A stretch of 64,000 bases of DNA, taken from NCBI GenBank assembly GCA_965197675.1, contig OZ240221.1:992001-1056000 (forward strand), in the 5' to 3' direction. Below the pieces are notes generated by a model. That model worked only from the letters and a program-made list of their open reading frames with translations, made no database searches and was not told the origin of the DNA. Below, in pieces: positions 8,526-17,556 of this stretch. This DNA comes from G965197675 sp965197675. GTDB taxonomy: Bacteria; Chloroflexota; Dehalococcoidia; Plut-88900. Position 1 is the first letter of the stretch. Every line of letters begins with the position of its first letter. The position numbers and the translations under genes were made by a program.

Positions 8526-9836
8526 CTATTTGAGCGATCTAACCTGAGGTCGCAACAATAGAACTACCGAGGTGCTTGCTAGCAGTATTCCCGCCGATAT
8601 GCTCACCGCCGTATGGGCGCTCATCGCTTCGGCGATAGCGCCCATAGGCATCAAGCCCATAGGCACCAGTCCCCAGGTTATCATGTACATGCTCAACACC
8701 CTACCCTGCATTTCTGGAACGGTGTTAGACAGAATGAGGGTATGGGTCAAGGCAAAATGCCCGAAGCTGCCAATGCCCACCAAGAACAAGGCAACCATAG
8801 ATAAATAGAAGCTGGTAGAGTAAGCGAAAAGGAACAGGGATAATCCAAAGATAGCTAGAAACACGACGAGCAAATGGCCCTTTCGCCTGGAGCCTGACAG
8901 CGAAGCTAGGCTCAAGGTTCCCACCACCGCTCCCACTCCTACTACCCCCATAAGCAGCCCCAATCCCGATGACCCCACCTCGAGGATCTCCTTGGCGAAA
9001 ACCGGCAGCAGCGCTTGATAAGACGTTGCAAACACTATGGGCGCGAAGGACAGCATAAGGAGGCTAAGCACGTCCTTGTTATCGCGGACGTATCTAAAGC
9101 CGTCTTTAAGATCCTTAGAGAAAGAGTTTCCGGAGATGGGTTTAGGGGTGTTCCGAGGTGAAATCATGAGCAAGCTAAAGGCAGCGAAAGCATAGCAGGC
9201 AACTATAACAAAGTAGACTCCCTCTACACCGATGACGCCTACCAATGCACCTCCCAGGGTCGGTGCCACCACCCGGTTGAGATTCATCGTCGAGGCGCTC
9301 AGGGCGATGGCGTTGGACAGGTTTTCCTCAGATACCAGCTCTGGGATCATGCTCTGGCGACTGGGGAGGTTGAAGGCGAATATCGTCCCCATTGCGACAG
9401 CAGATGTGATGACGTGCCACAGTCGAATGGCATCCGTCACTATCAGGATAGCTATAACCAGAGACACAATTCCCACAGCACTTTGAGTGATAATGAGGAG
9501 ATTGCGCTTCCGGAAACGGTCGGTTATCACCCCTCCAAAGGGGGCGAAAATTAGCGAAGGGACTCCAAAACCCGATGCAACAATTCCCAGGTCCAACGCC
9601 GAACCTTCCAGGTTATCGATAACCAGCCATCCCCTGGCCAGTAACTGGATCTGCACCGCAGCAAAGGAGCCAAGCATTCCAAGGGAGAACCAGCGATAGT
9701 CGCTCTCTTTAAGGGAATCGAAGGTGTGAAGCTTCGACCAGACCCGAGGTCTAGGTACTTCTTCGGAAACGGAATCCACTGAGCGACGTTCTACTCGGAA
9801 CTCTCGGGGCAACGGGTACTCTCCATGAAGAGGCAA
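8526..9836 (-). CDS. MFS transporter (EntS/DHA3-like exporter)
   Basis: A 436-residue integral membrane protein with a cytoplasmic N-terminus of about 45 residues and about 12 hydrophobic segments. The family signature between segments 2 and 3 is visible as FGGVITDRFRKRNLLI, and the sequence matches the MFS group that includes EntS-like and macrolide exporters. Probable role: drug or metabolite efflux by proton antiport; the substrate cannot be told. It stands alone, divergent from the tyrA operon; the 222-base gap holds promoters for both sides. A shorter start at an internal Met is possible but the first ATG gives a reasonable length. Confidence 0.85.
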   Translation of the reverse strand: MPLHGEYPLPREFRVERRSVDSVSEEVPRPRVWSKLHTFDSLKESDYRWFSLGMLGSFAAVQIQLLARGWLVIDNLEGSALDLGIVASGFGVPSLIFAPFGGVITDRFRKRNLLIITQSAVGIVSLVIAILIVTDAIRLWHVITSAVAMGTIFAFNLPSRQSMIPELVSEENLSNAIALSASTMNLNRVVAPTLGGALVGVIGVEGVYFVIVACYAFAAFSLLMISPRNTPKPISGNSFSKDLKDGFRYVRDNKDVLSLLMLSFAPIVFATSYQALLPVFAKEILEVGSSGLGLLMGVVGVGAVVGTLSLASLSGSRRKGHLLVVFLAIFGLSLFLFAYSTSFYLSMVALFLVGIGSFGHFALTHTLILSNTVPEMQGRVLSMYMITWGLVPMGLMPMGAIAEAMSAHTAVSISAGILLASTSVVLLLRPQVRSLK

Positions 9837-9916
9837 GGTTTGTATTCGCCTAGACTATGCCCTTTGTATCTATCGGTCAAATCAGTCGCACCTGTGAATC
9901 TCTCAGAGATTGTCTA

Positions 9917-9925
9917 TGCTATAAT
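9917..9925 (+). promoter_or_regulatory. Extended -10 promoter for the tyrA-aroA-gmk operon
   Basis: TGCTATAAT, an exact extended -10 (TG-n-TATAAT), lies 134 bases before the tyrA ATG. No good -35 hexamer is seen, as expected for extended -10 promoters. Confidence 0.45.
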
Positions 9926-10058
9926 TCGGCCATTAGATGTCCATCATCGTAGGCGACTCTTCCATACTCGTTAGCTCCTGTTTCTCCTTCGCTGCCGCCT
10001 GGCACATCTCCTCTGCGAACCTCCTACCGGAGGCTTTGCTCGATAATCAGAGTCATCA

Positions 10059-10979
10059 ATGCAGCGTATAGCCATAATAGGTCTTGGACTCATAGGGGGG
10101 TCCTTGGGCATTGCCCTCAAGAGGTCCTCGCATTCAGAGACGGAGATTATCGGATACGATAAGGATGCCGATGCACTCACCTACGCCATCGAGCACCAAG
10201 TCGTGGATAGATATGAAAGCAAACTCGATAAGGCGGTAAGCGATGCCGATCTCGTGGTGCTTTCCACCCCGGTCACGACGATGCAATCCGTAATGAAAGA
10301 GCTATCCCCTTCTCTAAAGAAAGGTAGTGTGGTCACCGATACGGGAAGTACAAAGTCTCAGGTAATGTCCTGGGCCGAAGACCTCCTGCCCCTCAACGTG
10401 GACTTCGTGGGGGGGCATCCCATGGCGGGAAAGGAGGTATCGGGCATCGAGAATGCCGATCCAGGCCTGTTCAAAGGCGCCGTTTATTGCATTACGCCAT
10501 CGCCCTCTGCGTCCGGTCGCGCAAAGGACGTTGTTGCGGATATGGCCAGGAAGGTTGGGGCCACACCTCTGGTCATCGAGGCAGAGAAGCATGATGATCT
10601 GGTGGCTGCCGTAAGCCACCTTCCCATGATCGTCTCCTCGGCGCTGGTCTCAGTTGCTACGAGCTCCACATCCTGGGAAGAGATTTCCACGTTGGCCTCC
10701 AGCGGATTCAGGGATACCACTCGGCTAGCCTCGTCGGATCCTAAAATGAGCATCGATATCTACCGAACTAACCAGAACTCCATCGGGCAGTGGATAGACG
10801 CCCTCATACGAGAGCTGGAAAGCTACAGATCCTTGATAGTAGGAGATGGCGAAGGGCTTCAGCAAAAGATAGCCGACATCAAGAAAACCAGGGATAGATG
10901 GGTCAGACAAAGGGAGGAGGCTCGCAACGGATCTCTTGCGCCTCAAGGCGGTATACCTGTGAGGAAATCTCAAAGGTGA
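10059..10979 (+). CDS. tyrA: Prephenate dehydrogenase
   Basis: NAD(P)-dependent oxidative decarboxylation of prephenate (or arogenate) in tyrosine synthesis. The 306-residue protein opens with the Rossmann motif IAIIGLGLIGGSLGIALKRS and shows the family's VGGHPMAGKEVSGIE segment, which carries the catalytic and substrate-binding His/Ser residues, and a helical C-terminal dimerisation domain (HDDLVAAVSHLPMIVSSAL). No ACT or chorismate mutase domain is attached, so feedback control by tyrosine is not evident. It is the first gene of an operon; its TGA overlaps the GTG start of aroA. Confidence 0.93.
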   Translation: MQRIAIIGLGLIGGSLGIALKRSSHSETEIIGYDKDADALTYAIEHQVVDRYESKLDKAVSDADLVVLSTPVTTMQSVMKELSPSLKKGSVVTDTGSTKSQVMSWAEDLLPLNVDFVGGHPMAGKEVSGIENADPGLFKGAVYCITPSPSASGRAKDVVADMARKVGATPLVIEAEKHDDLVAAVSHLPMIVSSALVSVATSSTSWEEISTLASSGFRDTTRLASSDPKMSIDIYRTNQNSIGQWIDALIRELESYRSLIVGDGEGLQQKIADIKKTRDRWVRQREEARNGSLAPQGGIPVRKSQR

Positions 10980-12283
10980 TACAGAAGGTGAGACCTGCCG
11001 AGTTGTTGGCAGGGGAGATCGAGATACCCGGCGATAAGAGCATCTCTCACAGGGCCGTCATACTTAACAGCGTGGCTAAGGGTACCGCCAAGATATCCAA
11101 TTTCCTACGCAGCGCAGATACTCTGGCAACAGTAAATTGCCTGCTATCCATCGGCGCAGACATCCATCTCGACCTCCGGGAAGCAGAAGAGACAGAGGCA
11201 ATCCAGGTCGGTATTACCGGTAAGGGCCTGAGCAGCCTGTCAGAGGCGAACCACGTTCTAGACGCGAGGAATAGCGGAACAACCATACGCCTGCTCACGG
11301 GTCTACTATCCTCCACGGACTTTTTTAGCGTGATCTCTGGAGACTCGTCCCTCAACAGCCGTCCCATGGGACGGCTTATCGAGCCGCTGCGAATGATGGG
11401 GGCCTGTATATGGGGCAGAGAGAAAGATAGTAAGGCCCCGCTAGCCATTCAGGGGCAACGTCTCAAAGGCATCGAATACACACTTCCAGTGGCCAGTGCT
11501 CAGTTGAAGTCGGCTCTTATCCTGGCTGGTCTATTTGCAGATGGTGAAACGATAATTCATGAGCCAGGCGCCTCCCGAGATCATACGGAGCGCCTCGTTA
11601 AAGCCATGGGAGCGTCCATCGAAATAGAAGATGAGACCATCCTGGTGAAGCCGGGCACTCTATCCGCCTTAGACATAACAGTGCCTGGTGACATCAGCTC
11701 TGCGGCATACTGGTTGGTAGCAGGAGCGGTACATCCCAACGCCAAAGTTAGAATGTTAAACGCTGGAGTCAATCCCACAAGGCTAGGCATAATTGAAGTG
11801 CTCAGGGCCATGGGAGCCCAGGTACTGGTAGGCGAGCCTGACGTGAGTGGAGGTGAACCTGTATCGATCCTGGAAGTCGAGAGTGGTAATTTAAGTGGTG
11901 TAGAAATCGATGGTAGTATTATACCCCGGCTCATTGATGAGATACCTCTGGTAGCTCTAACAGCTACTCAAGCGGAAGGAAAGACCGTCATACGCGACGC
12001 CGCTGAGCTTCGAGTGAAGGAGTCAGACCGTATCCAGACCACTGTCCAGGAGTTGACTCTCCTCGGCGCGGATATCGAAGAGCTATCCGATGGCATGGTA
12101 ATCAATGGCCCCACCGTGCTACGCGGTACTCGATGCCACAGCCACGGTGATCATCGACTGGCCATGACGTTGGGCGTAGCCGGACTGATTGCCCAGGGTG
12201 AAACCACTATCGAAGAGGCACAGGCTGTGGAAGTTTCCTACCCCAAGTTCTGGGGTGACCTAGAAAGGCTAACCCGGAACTGA
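10976..12283 (+). CDS. aroA: 3-phosphoshikimate 1-carboxyvinyltransferase (EPSP synthase)
   Basis: Shikimate-pathway enzyme joining shikimate-3-phosphate and phosphoenolpyruvate. Signature stretches are GDKSISHRAVILNS near the N-terminus, LDARNSGTTIRLLTG, SRPMGRLIEPLRMMGA and RVKESDRIQT near the C-terminus. I place the start at the GTG at 10976, which overlaps the tyrA stop (GTGA) and has GAGGAAA about 10 bases upstream; this gives 435 aa, the usual length. A frame extension back to 10898 would add 26 residues that overlap tyrA and look uncharacteristic. Ala replaces Gly in the LDARNSGTT region (family LDxGNSGTT), a position near the PEP site linked to class II, glyphosate-tolerant enzymes; that consequence is inference. 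Confidence 0.93.
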   Translation: MIQKVRPAELLAGEIEIPGDKSISHRAVILNSVAKGTAKISNFLRSADTLATVNCLLSIGADIHLDLREAEETEAIQVGITGKGLSSLSEANHVLDARNSGTTIRLLTGLLSSTDFFSVISGDSSLNSRPMGRLIEPLRMMGACIWGREKDSKAPLAIQGQRLKGIEYTLPVASAQLKSALILAGLFADGETIIHEPGASRDHTERLVKAMGASIEIEDETILVKPGTLSALDITVPGDISSAAYWLVAGAVHPNAKVRMLNAGVNPTRLGIIEVLRAMGAQVLVGEPDVSGGEPVSILEVESGNLSGVEIDGSIIPRLIDEIPLVALTATQAEGKTVIRDAAELRVKESDRIQTTVQELTLLGADIEELSDGMVINGPTVLRGTRCHSHGDHRLAMTLGVAGLIAQGETTIEEAQAVEVSYPKFWGDLERLTRN

Positions 12284-12284
12284 C

Positions 12285-12902
12285 ATGCCGCCCGAAAACT
12301 CCTCCCCGTCACCAGGTTTGCTCATCGTTCTTTCGGGTCCGTCAGGTGTGGGTAAGGATACGGTGTTGGAGCAGCTGAGGTCCAAGGAATCCAGATTGCT
12401 CCAGATCACCACGGTGACTACACGCCTCCCTCGCCCTAAGGAAGTTGCCGGCCAAGATTACCACTTCGTTTCTGAAGAAGACTTCCAAAGCATGTTGGGC
12501 CAAGGACGGTTTCTGGAGCACGCTATAGTATACGGCCACTCCTATGGCGTGCCTAAAGATGCGATGATGGAAGGACTCAGGAATGGTTGCGACGTGGTCT
12601 TACGCACTGATGTACAGGGGGCCTCTACAATAAAGGGACTAGCCCCCGAGGCATTATTCATATTCCTAGCGCCAGCCTCCGAGAAGGAGCTGGAGGCACG
12701 AGTAAGACGGCGCTTAACTGAGTCTCACGAGAGCCATCAGCTACGTTTAAGAACTGTTAAGCAAGAGATGAAGGCCTCAGAGATGTTCGACTACGTGGTC
12801 GTCAACCGAAAGGGAGAGTTGAGGTCTACGATAGCCGAGATTCGATCCATCCTCAAGAGAGAACGAGGCCGGATACCTCCCAGGCGCGTGCTGCTCCAGT
12901 GA
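12285..12902 (+). CDS. gmk: Guanylate kinase
   Basis: Converts GMP plus ATP to GDP. The 205-residue protein has the P-loop GPSGVGKDTVLEQL (residues 18-25), the GMP-binding TTRLPRPKEVAGQDYHFVS, and the FLEHAIVYGHSYG segment, with a lid rich in arginines. It begins one base after the aroA stop (TGA-C-ATG), so the three genes tyrA-aroA-gmk form one translationally coupled unit. Cytidylate kinase is the nucleoside kinase more often found beside aroA; here the GMP motif and YxxHF signature clearly identify Gmk. No terminator hairpin is seen before the converging amidohydrolase gene. Confidence 0.92.
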   Translation: MPPENSSPSPGLLIVLSGPSGVGKDTVLEQLRSKESRLLQITTVTTRLPRPKEVAGQDYHFVSEEDFQSMLGQGRFLEHAIVYGHSYGVPKDAMMEGLRNGCDVVLRTDVQGASTIKGLAPEALFIFLAPASEKELEARVRRRLTESHESHQLRLRTVKQEMKASEMFDYVVVNRKGELRSTIAEIRSILKRERGRIPPRRVLLQ

Positions 12903-12935
12903 ATGTTAATATTAGACTGAAGGCCAATTCTTCGG

Positions 12936-14507
12936 TTAGTCTCGTCCCCTGCGCAGCGCTCGACCGACCAGCGCTCCTGTATGCTCTCCCTTGTCCACCA
13001 CGACCTTCCCGTTAACGATCACGTATTCGATACCCGTGGGAAACTGCTTGGGGTCGGTACGCGTTGCTGGGGAACCCACCGTATCGGGGTTGAAAACCAC
13101 TATGTCTGCGTACATCTTATCCCTGAGAATACCGCGGTCCTTCAAGCCCAGTCGCTGGGCTGCGAAGGAGGTCATCTTACGAATGGCCTGTGGCAGAGGC
13201 AGGAAGTTCTCGTTTCGAACATACTCGCCGAGGATGAGGGGGAAGGTGCCGTATGTCCTAGGACTGGGGAAATCACCCAACAGCAAAGCATCCGTTCCCA
13301 CCATGGATACGGGATGACTGACGAATTTGTGGAGGGTCTGCTGGTTAAGAGTTTCGGAGACGAAGGAGGTCTGGAGGTCTTCGTCCAGTAGTAGATCACA
13401 GACCACGTCCACAGGTTCTTTGCTCGTCTCTTCGGCTATGGAAGCTATGGAAAGCCCCTCGTATTTCTTGTTGTGGGGCTTCTTGAAGTAGGTGAGCCAC
13501 ATCCGGTCCCACTCATCGCCACGGGGACGAACTTCAGCTCGAAGCCGTTTTCTACCCTCGGGAGATGCCAGTACCGCCTTCAGCTTGTCTGGCCCTCCGT
13601 CATGGGCCCACTCAGGAATAATGATAAGGAGGCGAGTGCTGCCGAAGGGATAGGGGTAGCTATCGAAGGTCACGTCCAGACCTTCATCTCTTGAGTCCTC
13701 CACCAAGCCCAGCAGCTTTTCTGCAGATCCTAGGATGGGCCTCTTCTGGTAGAAGTGAGTCAAGTGACAGGGAAGCTCTGCCTGCCTGCATATCTCTACG
13801 GCCTCTTTGAAGGGGTCTAGGAACTGGTCGCCTAGAGCGTAGCGAACGTGGGTGTGATAGATGCCGCCAAGACGAGCCGCCTCCCGGCTAAGCTCAATTA
13901 GCTCAGCAGTATCGGCGTAGCTGCCAGGGGGATAGTCCAGGCCGGTAGATACGCCGAAGGCGCCCTCCTCCATGCCTTCCCTGAGGAGGGACTTCATGTA
14001 TTCCAACTCCTGACCCGTAGCTTTCTTCTCGTCCCATCCCATGGCGCATATACGGATTGGTGAGTTGCCTATCATATAGGCGACATTTACTGCCACCTTC
14101 TTGTCGAACATGTCCAGGTATTCGGGTATGGTCGACCAACGACCAGGCAACTCTGGAGCGCCGTCCAATCCAGAGTTCAACTCGATAAACTTGTCCAAGT
14201 CATCCCGGTTGGTGAAGGGGGCGTAGGAGCAGCCGTCGATGCCTATAAGCTCGGTGGTTATGCCCTGGCGGACCTTGGGGTCGTGGTGAGGCTCCGACAG
14301 CATTACCAGTCCCGAATGGGCGTGCATGTCGATGAATCCGGGACAAACTATGGAACCTGTGGCATCAATGACCCTGGCCGCCTGCACAGCGGAGACGTTT
14401 CCCCGAAGGACTCGCACTCTGTCTCCTTCGACTGCGACAGCCCCATAGAAACTATCGCTTCCTGTACCATCGATAATCCGGCCCCCAGAAATTAGCAAAT
14501 CTATCAC
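12936..14507 (-). CDS. N-acyl-D-amino-acid deacylase-type amidohydrolase
   Basis: Metal-dependent amidohydrolase of 523 aa, most like D-aminoacylases, which cut N-acyl-D-amino acids or hydantoin-type amides. The N-terminal beta-sandwich (LLISGGRIIDGTGSDSFYG) leads to the first metal motif GFIDMHAHSG. The later signature GTDALLLGDFPSPRTYGTF and AIRKMTSFAAQRLGLKDRG are typical of the D-aminoacylase branch. No signal peptide, so cytoplasmic. It is followed downstream on its own strand by nothing related; upstream lies a small dimeric-barrel protein on the same strand. Exact substrate cannot be told: SAR202-type genomes often carry many paralogues. Confidence 0.87.
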   Translation of the reverse strand: MIDLLISGGRIIDGTGSDSFYGAVAVEGDRVRVLRGNVSAVQAARVIDATGSIVCPGFIDMHAHSGLVMLSEPHHDPKVRQGITTELIGIDGCSYAPFTNRDDLDKFIELNSGLDGAPELPGRWSTIPEYLDMFDKKVAVNVAYMIGNSPIRICAMGWDEKKATGQELEYMKSLLREGMEEGAFGVSTGLDYPPGSYADTAELIELSREAARLGGIYHTHVRYALGDQFLDPFKEAVEICRQAELPCHLTHFYQKRPILGSAEKLLGLVEDSRDEGLDVTFDSYPYPFGSTRLLIIIPEWAHDGGPDKLKAVLASPEGRKRLRAEVRPRGDEWDRMWLTYFKKPHNKKYEGLSIASIAEETSKEPVDVVCDLLLDEDLQTSFVSETLNQQTLHKFVSHPVSMVGTDALLLGDFPSPRTYGTFPLILGEYVRNENFLPLPQAIRKMTSFAAQRLGLKDRGILRDKMYADIVVFNPDTVGSPATRTDPKQFPTGIEYVIVNGKVVVDKGEHTGALVGRALRRGRD

Positions 14508-14549
14508 TCTGCACCTCTTTAAAGCAGGATATATAAACCCGTGGAAAAG

Positions 14550-14858
14550 CTATCTCAAGTCATCGCTCAGGTAGACCACGCTCACCTGATAGACCTCACG
14601 ATGAGGTGGTTTGGACCACACGTCACCCATGATCTCCATCTGCTTCTCGTAGTAGCCGTCGGTGTGGCCCTGCAGGACATCCTCCTCCGTATCCCATAGA
14701 GAAACGGAGTAGGCTTTGCCAGTATTTGGATCGGCTATGAGAATACCTGCCTTATAGCCCTGCTGGCGTTTGGAGTTTTCGATGGAGGTCTCGTAGTTTT
14801 TTACAGCCTCTTCAATCTTATCGGGTTTCACGTTGAGATGCATCAGCCGTGCGTACAT
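14550..14858 (-). CDS. Antibiotic-biosynthesis-monooxygenase-like dimeric alpha/beta barrel protein
   Basis: A 102-residue protein with the beta-alpha-beta pattern of ABM/EthD-like ferredoxin folds: MYARLMHLNVKPDKIEEAVK at the start, GYKAGILIADPNTGKAYSVS in the middle, and a last strand YQVSVVYLSD. Such proteins are heme-degrading, quinone-forming or purely binding; no heme-ligand His is evident, so activity is unassigned. It lies 42 bases before the amidohydrolase start on the same strand, so the two may be co-transcribed. The start ATG has AAGGTGGG ahead of it. Confidence 0.7.
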   Translation of the reverse strand: MYARLMHLNVKPDKIEEAVKNYETSIENSKRQQGYKAGILIADPNTGKAYSVSLWDTEEDVLQGHTDGYYEKQMEIMGDVWSKPPHREVYQVSVVYLSDDLR

Positions 14859-14972
14859 TGTCCACCCACCTTGTTTCTCCGAGGAATACTGCTAGGGCTA
14901 TATGAGGGGCAGCGGAAGCCGATAGATATTCTGGACACCACCAATAATACTCGAAATGTCAATACGGGTTGA

Positions 14973-15138
14973 GAGACTGTCTCAGAAAGGCAAATGCCTT
15001 GGTCCCATCACCCGTCCCGATAGGTTTTGAGGTCTGGAGGCACACTCCCCAGTCAAGCTGAGGACAGGCCCCCCAGACCCTCTGCCGGAGGGATCCATCC
15101 CTCCGGACTCCCTCTGTGCGGGACTCTGAGGCAGACTC
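14973..15138. repeat. Interspersed element family B, complete copy, TTGA target duplication
   Basis: A 166-base non-coding element with imperfect 14-base terminal inverted repeats: GAGACTGTCTCAGA at 14973-14986 and, reverse-read, GAGTCTGCCTCAGA from 15138 to 15125 (12 of 14 match). TTGA occurs directly outside both ends (14969-14972 and 15139-15142). Inside is the hairpin CCGGAGGG-atccat-CCCTCCGG at 15085-15106, the same position as in family A but with a compensated base pair. A readable frame across it is an artefact. Confidence 0.65.
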
Positions 15139-15467
15139 TTGAATGAAGAAGCACAATGCAAAACTAAAGAATACGGACTATAAGAAGGTCGGAAAACGAG
15201 AGGAATAGATACCTATCCTTCTAATCTACCTTGCTGATGCGGAAATCCCAATCCTGATATGGGCTGTCCTGCCCTGGGCTATCTCAGCAGAGGAACCCCT
15301 CTTGTTCCAAACAAGACTGCAATGGCGAAGGCATGGTGTCGAACAATACGATACATCGATGACGCTATTCTACGTGTCACCTATCATTCTGAACAAGATC
15401 AAGGACTACGAAGATTACGGTGAAATGTGTCTCAGACGTGATATCATCCTCGGTGGAGAGACGGTGA
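15139..15467. other. Intergenic spacer
   Basis: About 330 bases without a supported gene between element B and the GNAT gene. It is AT-richer than its surroundings; a short open frame at 15302 runs into the GNAT gene in another frame and has no ribosome site. I see no RNA gene or clear terminator. Confidence 0.4.
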
Positions 15468-16283
15468 ATGAGCGGTGTGTTAGAGGATTTTTCCCCATCG
15501 GCATTGATTAATGCTATAGAAGATAACTCCATCAAGGGCATCAAAGCCTGGGGGCGTTGGCGAGGAATACAGTTCCACGAAGATACTGATATGCTGTGGA
15601 CCATTAGCAGTATACCTCACCCGATTTTCAATAATGTGTTCAGCGCCCATGTTGAACCAGCTGAGGTAGATGCCACCATCGGTAAGGCAATTAATCGCGC
15701 CAGGAAACGAGGAGTGACGATGGGGTGGTGGATCAGCCCATCTACCAGGCCAAGTGACCTGGGAAAATACCTGGAGGACGAAGGCTTTATCTCTGGCGGC
15801 TCAGCTACTGGTATGGCTGTGGACCTGTTTGCATTGGAGAGTGGGTTGCCAGAACCTAATACTCTTAGCATTGTGGAGGTCAAGAGTATAGAAGAGATCC
15901 AGTCTTGGGCGAAGGTGTCAAGCATTGGATTTGGTATACCGGACTTTGTGGAAAAAGCGTGGTTCAATGTACACGTATCCGTGGGGCTAGGCGACGATGC
16001 GCCCTGGCGACTCTATCTAGCCAGCGTAGACGAAAAGCCTATTGCGACATCTGCCCTCTATCTAGGCGCTGGAGTCGCTGGAATAGCCAGTGTTGCTACT
16101 GTCCCGGAAGCTCGACGTCAAGGAGCCGGAACTGCTGTAACTCGATACCCGCTGATGGAAGCTCGCCGATTGGGTTATAAAATCGGGGTGTTGTGGTCGA
16201 CAGAGGAAGCGCTAAGCGTGTATCGCACCCTGGGGTTCCGCGAGTATTGCAAGGCCGATTATTTCATGTGGATGGGCGACTGA
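15468..16283 (+). CDS. GNAT family N-acetyltransferase
   Basis: A 271-residue protein of two GNAT-like halves. The C-terminal half holds the acetyl-CoA binding motif VPEARRQGAGTAVTRYPL (RxxGxG type), a preceding strand IASVATVPEA, and the final GNAT elements GVLWSTEEALSVYRTLGF. The N-terminal half (about 1-135) has the size and pattern of a degenerate GNAT domain, common in this family. The acceptor substrate is unknown. The ATG at 15468 is used; a GGTGGAGAG stretch lies 10-16 bases upstream. It lies alone between two interspersed repeats of family B. Confidence 0.8.
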   Translation: MSGVLEDFSPSALINAIEDNSIKGIKAWGRWRGIQFHEDTDMLWTISSIPHPIFNNVFSAHVEPAEVDATIGKAINRARKRGVTMGWWISPSTRPSDLGKYLEDEGFISGGSATGMAVDLFALESGLPEPNTLSIVEVKSIEEIQSWAKVSSIGFGIPDFVEKAWFNVHVSVGLGDDAPWRLYLASVDEKPIATSALYLGAGVAGIASVATVPEARRQGAGTAVTRYPLMEARRLGYKIGVLWSTEEALSVYRTLGFREYCKADYFMWMGD

Positions 16284-16290
16284 AGTGAGT

Positions 16291-16370
16291 GAACCTGTCT
16301 CAGAAAGGCAAAGGCCTTGGGCCCCAACCGCCAGCCCAGGCAGGTTTTTGTATCTGGGGGACAGGGTCAG
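16291..16370. repeat. Interspersed element family B, copy 3 (fragment)
   Basis: Starts ACCTGTCTCAGAAAGGCAAA and shares CCTTGGGCCCCAACCG...CCCAGGCAGGTTT with the copy at 1364. The hairpin and right end are missing. Confidence 0.5.
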
Positions 16371-16458
16371 TGGATGAGCTCCCTTAAATCTGACTGGGCC
16401 TCACCTTCAGTCGCAGTGTTTTACAGAGTCACTTGCCAGACAATGTTGATGAGTTTCT

Positions 16459-17391
16459 ATGGGTGAGCTATTCGCCCTGGCGGCATCCCTTACCTTTGCC
16501 GTAACTCACGTAGTAGACAAGTCCCTGACCAAACGGTGGCGTCCGATGACCATGGCCTCATTGGAAAGCCTTGGTGGAATGCTGTTTGGCCTAGTAGTTC
16601 TGTTGGCCTTGGGGAAGATCGACGATATACAGGAGGCGCCGCTTGATTCTTTACTTCTAAGCGTTCTCGCCGGGGTCATATCAGTGGGCTTAGGTTTCCC
16701 TCTTTATCTTTTGTTTTTGAGGTCTGTGGACGTTAACAAAGCCAGCCCATTGAGCTTCGGCCTGTTTGTCCTCCTATCGACTATTTCCGGAGTGTTCTTT
16801 TTGGAAGAGGCTTTATCGATTCTTACGGTGGTAGGCATTGTGGTCATAGTCTTGGGTGTATATATGTTGGCTTTCCCTCAAAAGGGCCAGTCTGAGGCTG
16901 AACAGGCACGATGGCTTGGGATTAGAGGTATTCTTTTTTTGACTTTGGTAGCATCCACCTGGGTGATAGGCAACTCCATCCAAAGGGAGGCCTTAAGAGA
17001 CCTGGACGTATATATTGCCAATGCGGTTAGGCTTCCTGCCGTCTTTCTTGTCCTGGGAATATTTGCTCTTTTAGGATCCCGCGCCGCTGTTCACGGAGCC
17101 GGAGAGGTGTCGGGTGGCAGTCGACGAGTTGCAAGGCCTGGCCTTGGGGGTCTTATTTCCCGTTCCGCCCTTCTGCTCATAGTCAATGGGGTGGTCTCTT
17201 TCGGTATCGCATTCCTGCTAATGTTGGCTGCTTTCGAGAGAGTCGGCATTGCGATAACGGCAGCTCTTTCAAGTGCGGAAATACTCTGGATATCCTTGAT
17301 GTCGGCTCTATTCCTCCGAGAGCGCTGGGTGGTCAAGAATGTTGTTGGGATACTAGGAACCGTGACTGGTGTTATTCTGGTTGTTCTATGA
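16459..17391 (+). CDS. EamA/DMT family transporter
   Basis: A 310-residue integral membrane protein built of two EamA repeats (about 1-140 and 150-310), each with about five hydrophobic segments. The first repeat opens GELFALAASLTFAVTHVVDK and ends with VGIVVIVLGVYMLAFP; the second ends with VVGILGTVTGVILVVL. Typical role: export of amino acids or other small metabolites; the substrate is not predictable. The start ATG is preceded by GTTTCT with no strong ribosome site. It converges with the cupin gene. Confidence 0.83.
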   Translation: MGELFALAASLTFAVTHVVDKSLTKRWRPMTMASLESLGGMLFGLVVLLALGKIDDIQEAPLDSLLLSVLAGVISVGLGFPLYLLFLRSVDVNKASPLSFGLFVLLSTISGVFFLEEALSILTVVGIVVIVLGVYMLAFPQKGQSEAEQARWLGIRGILFLTLVASTWVIGNSIQREALRDLDVYIANAVRLPAVFLVLGIFALLGSRAAVHGAGEVSGGSRRVARPGLGGLISRSALLLIVNGVVSFGIAFLLMLAAFERVGIAITAALSSAEILWISLMSALFLRERWVVKNVVGILGTVTGVILVVL

Positions 17392-17556
17392 GGTTTTGAG
17401 CGGCGTTGAGGATGGGATATGGATGTTGATCAAGAATACGGAACCATACCAGCAGCCATCCACTCAACACCATGCCTAGAGAGGCACCGATACCAGGCAC
17501 AGTTGCCCACGCGACCATTCTGATGGGTTCAGATGGATTCTAGGTTGAGGGTTAGC

